Assembly (NCBI GenBank): GCA_947499725.1
Contig: CANMPK010000004.1
Coordinates: 147,550-211,549, forward strand
Length of the DNA stretch: 64,000 nucleotides
Origin: an uncultured Paracoccaceae bacterium
GTDB taxonomy: Bacteria; Pseudomonadota; Alphaproteobacteria; Rhodobacterales; Rhodobacteraceae
Direction: 5' to 3'
The notes under the pieces are model-generated. The model did no database searches, was not told the origin of the DNA, and saw nothing but the letters and a program-made list of their open reading frames with translations. Made by a program: the position numbers and the translations under genes. The stretch's first letter is position 1. Every line of letters begins with the position of its first letter. Shown here in pieces: positions 37,000-45,111 of this stretch.

Positions 37000-37893
37000 T
37001 TAGGGAGAGTTTCGATACCTTTGAGAAACCTCTCGAGCGATATCGACAAGGCCCTGCGACGCTGGATTTGAGCTTTCTCGATGCCAGCTTACAACCAGAT
37101 CCAAAGATGGGGGCGTCGCGTCGGTATTGATTAAGCGTAGACCTTGATTCAGCGGGTTTTGCGAAAAGCCTGAAACGGGCATCGTCGCGACGCCATCACT
37201 ATTTCTAATAAAAACACTGATCGCGGCGAGTGATGTAACACAGTGGATTTGTTTGTGAATCAAGTCCGCCTCTTGGAACATATTCAGCACAGCCACATGC
37301 GGGCGAGAACCTCGGGCAAAGGTCACAATTTGCTGCTCTGCCAAGTTTTCTATGGTGACGTCTTCTTTCAAGAGAGGGTGGCCTTCACGACACGCCCAGC
37401 CAAGTTTCAAAGGATCGATAGGTGTGGTGACAACACTCTCTTCCATAACTGGATCGGTTTGAATGATCACATCAAGGCTGCCCTTCACAAACATGCTGTG
37501 CAGGCTCACGCTTGGTTCTGCAGTCAGCTCGATCTCGAGTTTAGGGTAGGTTTCGGCAACCTTGGTCAGAAAAGAGCTTAGCCAAGTGTGCACAATGGAT
37601 TCGATCACTCCAATTCGAATGCGTCCAGCCGGTTCCTCGCTTAGGTACAAAGCCTCTTTCAGCTCAGCTTCTGCTTCGAGCACCTTTAGAGCTTTCGGGA
37701 GGAGTAGGCTCCCTTGCGGGCTCAACGTCACTTCGCTGCGTTCGCGATCAAAAAGGCGACATTGCATTTCTGCTTCTAGCGTTGAGATGCGACTAGAAAT
37801 GGTCGCTTGCGAAACATTGAGTTTCTCGGCAGCGGCACGAAAGCTTTTGAGACGTGAGACCCAAACAAAAGATTCTAGAAAACGTATATTCAT
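37000..37893 (-). CDS. LysR family transcriptional regulator of the adjoining TRAP/amidase cluster
   Basis: A 297-residue LysR regulator: HTH MNIRFLESFVWVSRLKSFRAAAEKLNVSQATISSRISTLE and a periplasmic-binding-protein-like effector domain from about residue 90 (GRIRIGVIESIVHTWLSSFL). It is transcribed away from the DUF1445 gene with 264 bases between the starts, the usual arrangement for a LysR protein and its target operon. The intergenic region contains several inverted repeats (37908-37978). The effector is presumably the transported substrate or its product. Confidence 0.92.
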   Translation of the reverse strand: MNIRFLESFVWVSRLKSFRAAAEKLNVSQATISSRISTLEAEMQCRLFDRERSEVTLSPQGSLLLPKALKVLEAEAELKEALYLSEEPAGRIRIGVIESIVHTWLSSFLTKVAETYPKLEIELTAEPSVSLHSMFVKGSLDVIIQTDPVMEESVVTTPIDPLKLGWACREGHPLLKEDVTIENLAEQQIVTFARGSRPHVAVLNMFQEADLIHKQIHCVTSLAAISVFIRNSDGVATMPVSGFSQNPLNQGLRLINTDATPPSLDLVVSWHRESSNPASQGLVDIAREVSQRYRNSP

Positions 37894-37907
37894 CCTTAAG
37901 CAAGCCT

Positions 37908-37978
37908 ATTGCCTTTCAATTCACGGCGCAATTCGCGGGCTTGAAAATTGAAAGAAGGCAATACTGTTGCCTCAAAAT
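37908..37978. promoter_or_regulatory. Candidate LysR operator region
   Basis: Three nested elements. ATTGCCTTTCAATT (37908-37921) is repeated inverted as AATTGAAAGAAGGCAAT (37946-37962, 3-base insertion). GGCAATACTGTTGCC (37957-37971) is a perfect 5-bp inverted repeat with a 5-base centre. TTGCCTCAAAAT (37967-37978) also occurs exactly in the promoter region of the other LysR gene at 46397-46408. The site lies 15-85 bases upstream of the LysR start. Confidence 0.6.
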
Positions 37979-38157
37979 TGGGCAGAGAACTGGATGATGC
38001 AAAGATTTCTAAGATAATGATTTTTAAGATAAAAGCGGCCCTTGAAAATACATACGCTCGTTGGAATGAAAAACCTGATCAGTGGTGATTATGTATTCCC
38101 GTTTGAGCGATAAACGGTTCCGTGCATCCTAGTCTTTAACTTTTTGAAAGAGACAAG

Positions 38158-38985
38158 ATGATCCAACAAGCCGCCGAAGTTGCTCACTCTGAACTACGTC
38201 AGATTTCACTTTCTGCGTTTCGCGACTTGTTGAGAGGAAATCGCTATACTGGTCACACTGCGGGAATTTGTGCAGGGTTGCTGCAAACCAACCTCGTCAT
38301 ATTGCCAAAAGAATACAGCGCAGATTTTGAAGCGTTTTGTCTAAAGAACCCAAAACCTTGCCCGCTGATTGCGCAAAGCGCTTCCGGCGAGGTTAAGTTC
38401 AGCGACGCTGATGATGAATTGGACCTGCGATACGATGTGCCGCTGTATCATGTTCATGAAAACGGCAAACACACGGGCATTACCTCTGACATTCGTGACT
38501 TTTGGCGAGAGGATTTTGTGGCATTCGCCATCGGTTGTTCCTTTAGCTTTGAGCGTGCCTTGATCGAAGCGGGGATCACGCTGCGCCATATTGAACAAGA
38601 TAAGACCGTCCCGATGTTTCGCACGAGCTTGCAAACAACGCGGGTTGGGCAGTTCTATGGTCCGGTTGTTGTGAGCATGCGGCCCATCGCAAAGGATCAG
38701 GTCGAACGTGTTGTGTCGATTAGTGGCGCCTTTCCACATGCCCATGGCGCGCCGCTGCATGTTGGGGATCCTGCCGAAATTGGCATCAAAGATCTTGCAC
38801 AACCTGATTGGGGGGATGCGGTCGACATTCTAGAAAACGAGGTTCCGGTTTTTTGGGGCTGTGGTGTTACCACACAGCTTGCTTTGGCCAATGCCAAACC
38901 GAACCTAGCTATCACGCATGCGCCGGGCGCCATGCTGATCTTAAACGCGCACGACGATGCGCGAGAAAATAACAAAACAAACTAA
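38158..38985 (+). CDS. DUF1445 family putative hydro-lyase (YcsI / D-glutamate cyclase-like)
   Basis: A 275-residue cytoplasmic protein of the UPF0317/DUF1445 family, recognised from the N-terminal GHTAGICAGLLQTNLVILP, the central FWREDFVAFAIGCSFSFERALIEAGI and the C-terminal FWGCGVTTQLALANAKPNLAITHAPGAML. A mammalian relative (DGLUCY) interconverts D-glutamate and 5-oxo-D-proline; bacterial members are mostly untested. AAAGAGA precedes the ATG. It heads the operon that continues with the TRAP transporter 21 bases downstream. The cyclase or hydro-lyase activity is inferred from family, not from visible catalytic residues. Confidence 0.88.
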   Translation: MIQQAAEVAHSELRQISLSAFRDLLRGNRYTGHTAGICAGLLQTNLVILPKEYSADFEAFCLKNPKPCPLIAQSASGEVKFSDADDELDLRYDVPLYHVHENGKHTGITSDIRDFWREDFVAFAIGCSFSFERALIEAGITLRHIEQDKTVPMFRTSLQTTRVGQFYGPVVVSMRPIAKDQVERVVSISGAFPHAHGAPLHVGDPAEIGIKDLAQPDWGDAVDILENEVPVFWGCGVTTQLALANAKPNLAITHAPGAMLILNAHDDARENNKTN

Positions 38986-39006
38986 ACGGTCCACAAGGAG
39001 AAAAAC

Positions 39007-40044
39007 ATGAAATATTCAACGGGTCTTTTGACCGCTGCACTCGCGCTCACCAGCGTGGCTGCCCATGCCGAAGAACTGTCTGTCGTTGGCAGTTGGAGCG
39101 GTCTTCCATTGCACAAGCAATACGAAAAGCCTTTCTGGGATGAAAAGATGCCAGCGGCGAGCGACGGTTCCATTACGGCAATCCTAACGACGCATGACCA
39201 AATGGGCATTAGCGGCGGTGATGTGTTCCGTATGCTGGGGCAGGGTGTTTTTGATGTTGGCATGACAGTTGCGGACTACGCGGTTGCAGATAGCGCCGCG
39301 TTGGAAGGGCTTGATGTTCCATTGATCGCGACGGATGCGGATTCAGCGAAAGCTATGGTCGAGGCTGCGCGGCCTTTGATCGACGATATCTATGCGGATG
39401 TTTTCAACGCAAAGGTTCTGGGTGTTGCCCCTTACCCGCCACAGGTCGTTTTCTGTAATGCGGAAATTGCAACTTTGGATGACCTGAAAGGCAAAAAGAT
39501 CCGAGCCTCGGGTCGTATGACCGGTAAATTGCTGGAAGCTCTGGGCGCAGAAGCGGTCAGCGTCAGCTTTGGTGAGGTGCCAGGCGCGCTTCAAAAAGGC
39601 GTTGTCGATTGTGCGGTAACGGGGGCTGGCTCTGGTTACAGCGCAGGTTGGTGGGAAGTGTCCACGCACCTGATGCCTATTCCTTTGGGTGGTTGGGATC
39701 CGGTTGTCACCGCGATCAACCTAGACAAATGGAATGCGCTGGACGCTGACACGCAGGCAACCATCGAAGCAGCCGTGAAGGCAGAACTTGAGGCCCCAGC
39801 ATGGGCGACAGCGCAAAACGCTTTGGCCACAGATGTTGCCTGTTTGACTGGCGAGGGCGACTGCCCAGGCGAGAAACGCGGGATGACTTTGGTTGAAGCA
39901 TCAAGTGCAGATGTTGACACGGCACGCGACATTCTTGTGTCATCTGTCCTGCCGGATTGGGCCGAACGCGCTGGCGGCGATTGGGGCCAACGTTGGAACG
40001 AAACCGTGGGCGAAGCCACGGGCGTTCAAATTCCGCTGAAGTAA
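39007..40044 (+). CDS. TRAP transporter substrate-binding protein (DctP family)
   Basis: A 345-residue periplasmic receptor. MKYSTGLLTAALALTSVAAHAEE is a signal peptide. The DctP core has DVGMTVADYA, the strand ATLDDLKGKKIRASGRMTGKLLEALGAEAVSV with the conserved Arg that usually binds a substrate carboxylate, and FGEVPGALQKGVVDCAVTG. TRAP receptors bind organic acids driven by sodium gradients. The ligand here is unknown but should carry a carboxylate if the Arg acts normally. It is followed by the small and large membrane subunits. Confidence 0.92.
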   Translation: MKYSTGLLTAALALTSVAAHAEELSVVGSWSGLPLHKQYEKPFWDEKMPAASDGSITAILTTHDQMGISGGDVFRMLGQGVFDVGMTVADYAVADSAALEGLDVPLIATDADSAKAMVEAARPLIDDIYADVFNAKVLGVAPYPPQVVFCNAEIATLDDLKGKKIRASGRMTGKLLEALGAEAVSVSFGEVPGALQKGVVDCAVTGAGSGYSAGWWEVSTHLMPIPLGGWDPVVTAINLDKWNALDADTQATIEAAVKAELEAPAWATAQNALATDVACLTGEGDCPGEKRGMTLVEASSADVDTARDILVSSVLPDWAERAGGDWGQRWNETVGEATGVQIPLK

Positions 40045-40055
40045 GGACCAAACTT

Positions 40056-40589
40056 ATGACCCCTCTTCTTGCGTTGCTAAGAAGCCTGAATGAAAGACTG
40101 GCGGTTGCCGCTGGCGTTCTCTTCCTGATCAGTGTTTTCGTCACTCTTTTCGATATCATCGCACGCCCGCTTGGTTTTTCCTTGGGCGGGACAGATGAAT
40201 TGTCAGGCTATGCGATGGCAATCGCGACAGGGTGGGGGGTCTGCTACGCCTTAACAGAGCAAGCCCATGTGCGCATTGACCTTTTGCGCTCTAGGGTAAG
40301 TGCTGCTGGGCAAGCTTGGTTCGATGCCATCGCCATTTTTTCGGTGGCGGTGGTGGCACTGGCCGTAGCTTACAGAGCTTGGCCAGTGCTCAGCAAAACA
40401 ATCAAAACAGGTGCAACGGCGAATACCACACTCGAAACCCCTTTATGGATACCGCAATCCTTATGGCTGGCCGGCTGGTTCTGGTTTGCTGTTTCTGCGG
40501 TCTCTCTCTCGCTTGCAGCCTGTTTCTATCTAACAAAACGCGACCACGAAAACGTTGAAGAGTTTCTTGGTCTGAAAGGTGAAGGATGA
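40056..40589 (+). CDS. TRAP transporter small permease (DctQ family)
   Basis: A 177-residue membrane protein with four hydrophobic helices (about 15-35, 45-65, 88-110, 130-155). FDIIARPLGFSLGGTDELSGYAMAIATGWGVCYAL is the family's helix 1-2 region. The start ATG at 40056 uses TAAGGA that overlaps the end of the receptor gene. It ends in an ATGA overlap with the large permease. Confidence 0.9.
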   Translation: MTPLLALLRSLNERLAVAAGVLFLISVFVTLFDIIARPLGFSLGGTDELSGYAMAIATGWGVCYALTEQAHVRIDLLRSRVSAAGQAWFDAIAIFSVAVVALAVAYRAWPVLSKTIKTGATANTTLETPLWIPQSLWLAGWFWFAVSAVSLSLAACFYLTKRDHENVEEFLGLKGEG

Positions 40590-41866
40590 TCCTTTTCACG
40601 TCTGGGGGCTTACTTGCGCTCCTATCTCTTTCGATCCCAGTTGGTATCGTCCTCTTTCTGTTGGCTTTCGGCATTGATAGTTTTTTCAGTTCCTTTCCGC
40701 TCATGCGAGGATTGGGGCAGGTTGTCTGGTCCTCCTCAAACAGCGCAACATTGATCGCTATTCCGTTCTTTGTTCTGCTCGGAGAGATACTTGTGCGCAG
40801 TGGCATCGCGCGTCGGACCTATGCAGCGTTGGAGGCATGGGTGTCTTGGTTGCCCGGTGGTCTGATACACGCCAACATCGCGACCGCGACGCTGTTTTCC
40901 GCAACCTCTGGATCATCTGTCGCTACGGCTGCAACAGTTGCTTCGGTGGCTACGCCTCAAGCTGAAAAGCTCGGCTATGATGCGAAACTGTTTTCTGGGG
41001 CAATCGCCGCTGGTGGTACGTTGGGCATTATGATCCCGCCGTCGATCAACTTGATCGTCTATGGCTTTCTAACCGAGACCTCTATTCCAAAGCTCTTTGT
41101 TGCTGGTTTGGTGCCTGGTCTTATGCTGGCCTTCCTGTTTATGGTGGTGACCGTCATCTTTTGCGTGGTCAAACCTTCTTTGGGCGGCCCTGGTGTTTCG
41201 GCAAGTTGGCGTCGCCGTTTTACGAGCCTTATCGACCTACTTCCGCTGCTGACACTGTTTGGCACAATTGTTGGTGCGATTTATGCGGGCTGGGCCACGC
41301 CAACAGAAGCAGCGGCGATTGGTGTGGCAATGGCTTTCTTAATTGCCTTCATGCACAGGGCCGTTAGCAAAGAGATGGTGATTGAGAGCTTGAAAGGCAC
41401 TGTGCGCACGACATCGATGATCATGTTGGTTGTGATCGGCGCGTATGTTTTGAACTTTGTTCTGACAGCAGCAGGTGTCAGTCGCGCATTGCAGGAGTTT
41501 CTGCAAGACTTGGGCCTCGGTCCGCTGGCGACGCTGATGGTCATCATTCTGATCTACATCGTTCTGGGCTTCTTTATTGAAACGCTTTCGTTGATGGTCG
41601 CTACCATTCCTATAATCGTGCCAATCGTCGAGCAGATTGGCTATGACAAGCTTTGGTTCGGCATCTTGATGATTATCCTCGTGGAAATGGCACTGATCAC
41701 ACCACCGGTTGGCTTGAACCTCTATGTGGTCCAAGCCGTCCGCAAGAAGGGTGCCTTTTCGGACGTGATCATCGGCGTCATTCCCTACGCTTTGGCAATG
41801 CTGGCGATGGTTGGGCTGTTAATCGCCTTTCCTGCAATTGCCCTTTTCCTACCGACAAACCTCTAG
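40586..41866 (+). CDS. TRAP transporter large permease (DctM family)
   Basis: A 426-residue transport subunit with about twelve hydrophobic segments. Family motifs include ATLFSATSGSSVATAATVASVA, the GGTLGIMIPPSINLIVYG loop that forms the sodium and substrate site, and the repeat-related ALITPPVGLNLYVVQAV. It completes the three-part TRAP system and is followed after 9 bases by the DUF2848 gene, so transporter and enzymes form one operon. Confidence 0.95.
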   Translation: MILFTSGGLLALLSLSIPVGIVLFLLAFGIDSFFSSFPLMRGLGQVVWSSSNSATLIAIPFFVLLGEILVRSGIARRTYAALEAWVSWLPGGLIHANIATATLFSATSGSSVATAATVASVATPQAEKLGYDAKLFSGAIAAGGTLGIMIPPSINLIVYGFLTETSIPKLFVAGLVPGLMLAFLFMVVTVIFCVVKPSLGGPGVSASWRRRFTSLIDLLPLLTLFGTIVGAIYAGWATPTEAAAIGVAMAFLIAFMHRAVSKEMVIESLKGTVRTTSMIMLVVIGAYVLNFVLTAAGVSRALQEFLQDLGLGPLATLMVIILIYIVLGFFIETLSLMVATIPIIVPIVEQIGYDKLWFGILMIILVEMALITPPVGLNLYVVQAVRKKGAFSDVIIGVIPYALAMLAMVGLLIAFPAIALFLPTNL

Positions 41867-41875
41867 GAGACTAAA

Positions 41876-42529
41876 ATGAAGTTCACTTGTGACGGTCGTG
41901 ATGTAGAAATCACGATCGACCACCTCTTTGTGGCTGGTTGGACCGGTCGCGATGCTGCTGCCGTTCAACATCATATTGATGAACTCGCTGATCTTGGAGT
42001 GGCGCCCCCTTCCGAAGTGCCTTTGTTCTATCGCGTTTCAAACGCCTTGCTGGTGCAAGCTACGGAAATTGAAACTTTGGGCGAGGCGACTTCTGGAGAA
42101 GTAGAGCCTTTGATCCTTCGGCATCAGGGAAAGGTCTATCTTGGGCTTGCTTCGGATCATACGGATCGAGAGCTGGAGGCCCATTCCGTTGCTGCGTCGA
42201 AACAAGTTTGCTTAAAGCCAGTGTGTTCACAGCTTTGGTCTTTTGACGCTGTAAAAGACGTATTGGATGACCTGATCTTGTGCTGCCAAATCTTCGAAAA
42301 CGGGCAATGGGTGGATTATCAGACAGGGGCACTAGCTCATATTCGTCCGCTTCAAGACCTTCTGGAATTGGCGGAATTGCCAGAAAACGCTGCGATGCTC
42401 TGCGGGACTCTTGGCGCCATCGGCGGCGTTCGGCCAGCAGCAAACTACCGGATGTCTTTGCTGGACCCACATGCGAACCGTGAAATTGCTTTTGAATATA
42501 CGGCGCGTAGTTTGCCCGTGGTCGCGTAA
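41876..42529 (+). CDS. DUF2848 family protein
   Basis: A 217-residue cytoplasmic protein of unknown biochemical function, assigned to the DUF2848 family from VAGWTGRDAAAVQHHIDELADLGV, LGLASDHTDRELEAHSVAASKQVC and the C-terminal YRMSLLDPHANREIAFEY. The run SDHTDRELE and the overall plan recall fumarylacetoacetate-hydrolase-like proteins, which would suit cleavage of a carbon skeleton; this is inference. It overlaps the next gene by one base. Confidence 0.85.
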   Translation: MKFTCDGRDVEITIDHLFVAGWTGRDAAAVQHHIDELADLGVAPPSEVPLFYRVSNALLVQATEIETLGEATSGEVEPLILRHQGKVYLGLASDHTDRELEAHSVAASKQVCLKPVCSQLWSFDAVKDVLDDLILCCQIFENGQWVDYQTGALAHIRPLQDLLELAELPENAAMLCGTLGAIGGVRPAANYRMSLLDPHANREIAFEYTARSLPVVA

Positions 42530-43749
42530 TGCCGCCGCTGGTGCGCGATTTGTCGATCTCCGCTGCTGAGTTCAAAACGCGGCAAGCGGCGTTGTTGCAA
42601 GAATTGGGCTTGAGCGACGAAGGCTTAGTGGCTGTTTTCGCAGAAGGCAGCGCTAGGGGAATGGGAGCGAAGTCTCACGCTGCGCTGCGCTATCTGATGG
42701 GCTGGGATGGGCAAGAAACCCAATCGCTGTTCTTGCTAGGGAAAGGGGGTGCCTTACTGCTACTCGGCAGCCCATTCTTGTTGCCTATGGCGCGGGAAAC
42801 TTGCCCAGACTGCGACATCAAAGCTTTGCCACCATCGCAATGGCCGCAGCGGATCAAAGAACACCTTAGCGCGAACGCCACCCTGTGTACGGTTGGTTTT
42901 GATGCTATGCCCGTCTGGCTGTCAGAACAGTTTGAGGCAGTTTGTAGTTCAATTCAGTTTCGATCTGCCGATGCACATATTGAAAGGCAACGGGCATCCA
43001 AATCTGCGGGTGAGCTTGCCACCATGAAAGCTGGCGCGCAGATATGCGATGCTTTGTTTGAAAACCTCGGTCGCTATCTTTGGAAGGATCAACCGGTTTG
43101 GAAAACGCAGCTTCGTCTTGAACACGAAGCGCGGATGGCTGGCGCAGATTATTGCAAGACATGGCTGACAGTCGCTCAACAAGCTGACTACCCGCGGTAT
43201 TGGCGCAAGGAATGTGTGGCGTGCCCTGCAGAGGGCGATCAAATTCTTTTCGGGATTGCCCTGACCGTTGAAGGCTATTGGGCCCATGGCATTCGCATGG
43301 GCAGTGTTGGACCGCTAAAGCCCAAACATAAACGGCTTTGGCACCAAGTGCACCAAGCCCTTGAGGTTGGGCAAGACAGATTGAGACCTCAAATCAGTTT
43401 GTCGTTGGTCGATGCGGCGATGTCGCAATGTTTGGTAGATCCTACTTTGGGGGAAGCGCATGAAACCGTTCATCGGTTTCGCAATGGTCACGGGCTGGGG
43501 CTGTCGTACGAAGAGCCTTTGGCAACCGATAATTTTCTTCAGCTTTGGGGCGGAGGAGGCTTTGCTGAAAAAACGGCTCCGGAACAATACGTTGCCGAGA
43601 GTTCCGTTTTTGAACTGCATCCCAACCTTTTCGTTCCCGAATTGGGCGGCGCGGCGCTTGGCGACATGTTCTGGGTCTCGCCAACCAAAACACAAAGGCT
43701 GCTGCACTTTCCGCTATCCCCTTTTGAAATCGAACTTCACGCTTCATAG
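42529..43749 (+). CDS. M24 (pita-bread) family protein without the metal site, creatinase-like
   Basis: A 406-residue protein with the two-domain layout of aminopeptidase P and creatinase. The N-terminal domain is about 1-155; the pita-bread domain follows. Lining up the metal-ligand strands gives Gly242 (LFG for LID), His253 (GYWAH for GYAGD), His321 (GHGLGL, kept), His364 (ELHP for VEP) and Gly378 (LGD for IED). Four of the five dinuclear-metal ligands of aminopeptidase P are therefore gone. Creatinase has the same fold and works without metal, cleaving the guanidino C-N bond of creatine. A creatinase-type amidino or ureido hydrolase is therefore plausible, a dead enzyme less so given its intact operon setting. 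Confidence 0.85.
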   Translation: MPPLVRDLSISAAEFKTRQAALLQELGLSDEGLVAVFAEGSARGMGAKSHAALRYLMGWDGQETQSLFLLGKGGALLLLGSPFLLPMARETCPDCDIKALPPSQWPQRIKEHLSANATLCTVGFDAMPVWLSEQFEAVCSSIQFRSADAHIERQRASKSAGELATMKAGAQICDALFENLGRYLWKDQPVWKTQLRLEHEARMAGADYCKTWLTVAQQADYPRYWRKECVACPAEGDQILFGIALTVEGYWAHGIRMGSVGPLKPKHKRLWHQVHQALEVGQDRLRPQISLSLVDAAMSQCLVDPTLGEAHETVHRFRNGHGLGLSYEEPLATDNFLQLWGGGGFAEKTAPEQYVAESSVFELHPNLFVPELGGAALGDMFWVSPTKTQRLLHFPLSPFEIELHAS

Positions 43750-43758
43750 GAGTCTTAT

Positions 43759-45030
43759 ATGGCCGAATTTTCTTGGCGAAATACCGATGCCACTGGGCGG
43801 TTAATCGCACTGCAATCCCAGCTCAAAGGGAACGCTCCTGATGTCGCAAACGTGTTTACGCAAACGTTTTTCGTTGGTGATGCCATTCAGTCTTATCAGA
43901 ATAGCGAATTGCCACTGGGTGGCGCACTTGTTTCGGTTAAAGACCTTTTTGATGTCGAAGGGTTTGTGACCCGCGCTGGTACCAAAGTTTTTGCCTCTAA
44001 CCCACCAGCGCCCAGCGACGCCGAAGCCGTTCGCAAAATCCGAGACGCTGGTGGCATAATTGTCGGCCATACGAACATGACGGAATTGGCTTACTCAGGC
44101 CTGGGGCTGAACCCACATCATGGCACACCCAGAAATGCGCTTTTGCCTGATTGTATCCCCGGAGGGTCGACCTCGGGCGGAGCGATTAGTGTCGCGCGAG
44201 GGTTGGTTGATATCGCGATTGGCACCGACACGGGCGGGTCTCTACGTATTCCCGCGGCCTTCAATGGTATCGTGGGATTCAAACCGTCTCAATCCACAGT
44301 TTCCCGTAAAGGCTGCAAACCTCTGTCGCGATCTTTGGACAGCGTCGGCCCGATGGCGCGTCATGTCGCGGATTGTCGGCAGGCCTATAAAGTTATGCGT
44401 GATGAAACCTTGGCCCAGAAACCAATAGGTCCGATCTTCATTGTCCCAAATAATTTTGGATTTGAAGATATGGATCCCATCATTCAATCTCATTTTGACA
44501 GGGCTGTGAAAGAAATCAAAGCAGCGGGCTTCGTTGTGCAAAGCCAACATATGAAATGCTTGGACCGATACAAAACTCTACCTGTCTGGCAATTCTCCGC
44601 AGTTGAAAGCCGTGCAGAATACGAGAGTGTTTTTCTAGATAAGGCCACCGATTTGGATCCACGCGTACATGTTCGAATGTCGCGTGCTAACGAAGTCGAT
44701 GCAGAAACCTATCGCCAAACGCTTAATATGCGTTCCAGCTTGTCAGATGAATTTGAAAATGAGCTGGACGCACGAGTTCTTCTTATGCCGACAACGCCGA
44801 TCTTGCCGCCGCGCTTTTCAGAGGTTGAGAGTGATGATGCGTTTGGGCGGCTGAACTTGCTCGCTCTGCGTAATCCAAGTGTTGCGAATGTGATGGATGC
44901 TTGCAGCATTTCATTGCCGATTGGCGCAAGCACAACACCCGCAGGGCTTATGTTAACTGCTGGCCATGGTCGCGACGAAGCGCTTCTGGATCTAGCAGAA
45001 CAGCTAGAGAGCTTTTGCCACTTTTGGTGA
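43759..45030 (+). CDS. Amidase signature family hydrolase
   Basis: A 423-residue amidase with an intact Ser-cisSer-Lys triad: Lys61 in SVKDLFD, cis-Ser137 in GGSTSGGA and nucleophile Ser161 in GTDTGGSLRIPAAF. Spacings (76 and 24 residues) match other signature amidases. The family includes GatA, acetamidases, allophanate hydrolase and aryl-acylamidases, so the substrate is open. AGGAG lies before the ATG. It ends the DUF1445-TRAP-DUF2848-M24 operon and would release ammonia or an amine from an amide or urea-like intermediate. Confidence 0.93.
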   Translation: MAEFSWRNTDATGRLIALQSQLKGNAPDVANVFTQTFFVGDAIQSYQNSELPLGGALVSVKDLFDVEGFVTRAGTKVFASNPPAPSDAEAVRKIRDAGGIIVGHTNMTELAYSGLGLNPHHGTPRNALLPDCIPGGSTSGGAISVARGLVDIAIGTDTGGSLRIPAAFNGIVGFKPSQSTVSRKGCKPLSRSLDSVGPMARHVADCRQAYKVMRDETLAQKPIGPIFIVPNNFGFEDMDPIIQSHFDRAVKEIKAAGFVVQSQHMKCLDRYKTLPVWQFSAVESRAEYESVFLDKATDLDPRVHVRMSRANEVDAETYRQTLNMRSSLSDEFENELDARVLLMPTTPILPPRFSEVESDDAFGRLNLLALRNPSVANVMDACSISLPIGASTTPAGLMLTAGHGRDEALLDLAEQLESFCHFW

Positions 45031-45062
45031 GCGCCTTTTTCACTGGATTTGAAGTGAATTCG

Positions 45063-45084
45063 AAAAACAGGCCTCTCATGAGGC
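45063..45084 (-). terminator. Terminator between the amidase and urate hydroxylase genes
   Basis: On the minus strand GCCTC and GAGGC form a stem around a 4-base loop and are followed by CTGTTTTT. It serves the puuD transcript; two operons converge here with 81 bases between the stops. Confidence 0.6.
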
Positions 45085-45111
45085 GTGTCGCTCAACCGAA
45101 ATGTTGATCCG

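Noticed and set aside
43769..43787. Near copy of the TTCTTG-N2-GAAAATACCTC repeat
   Set aside because: It is inside the coding start of the amidase, has one base fewer and no GC hairpin after it; probably chance.
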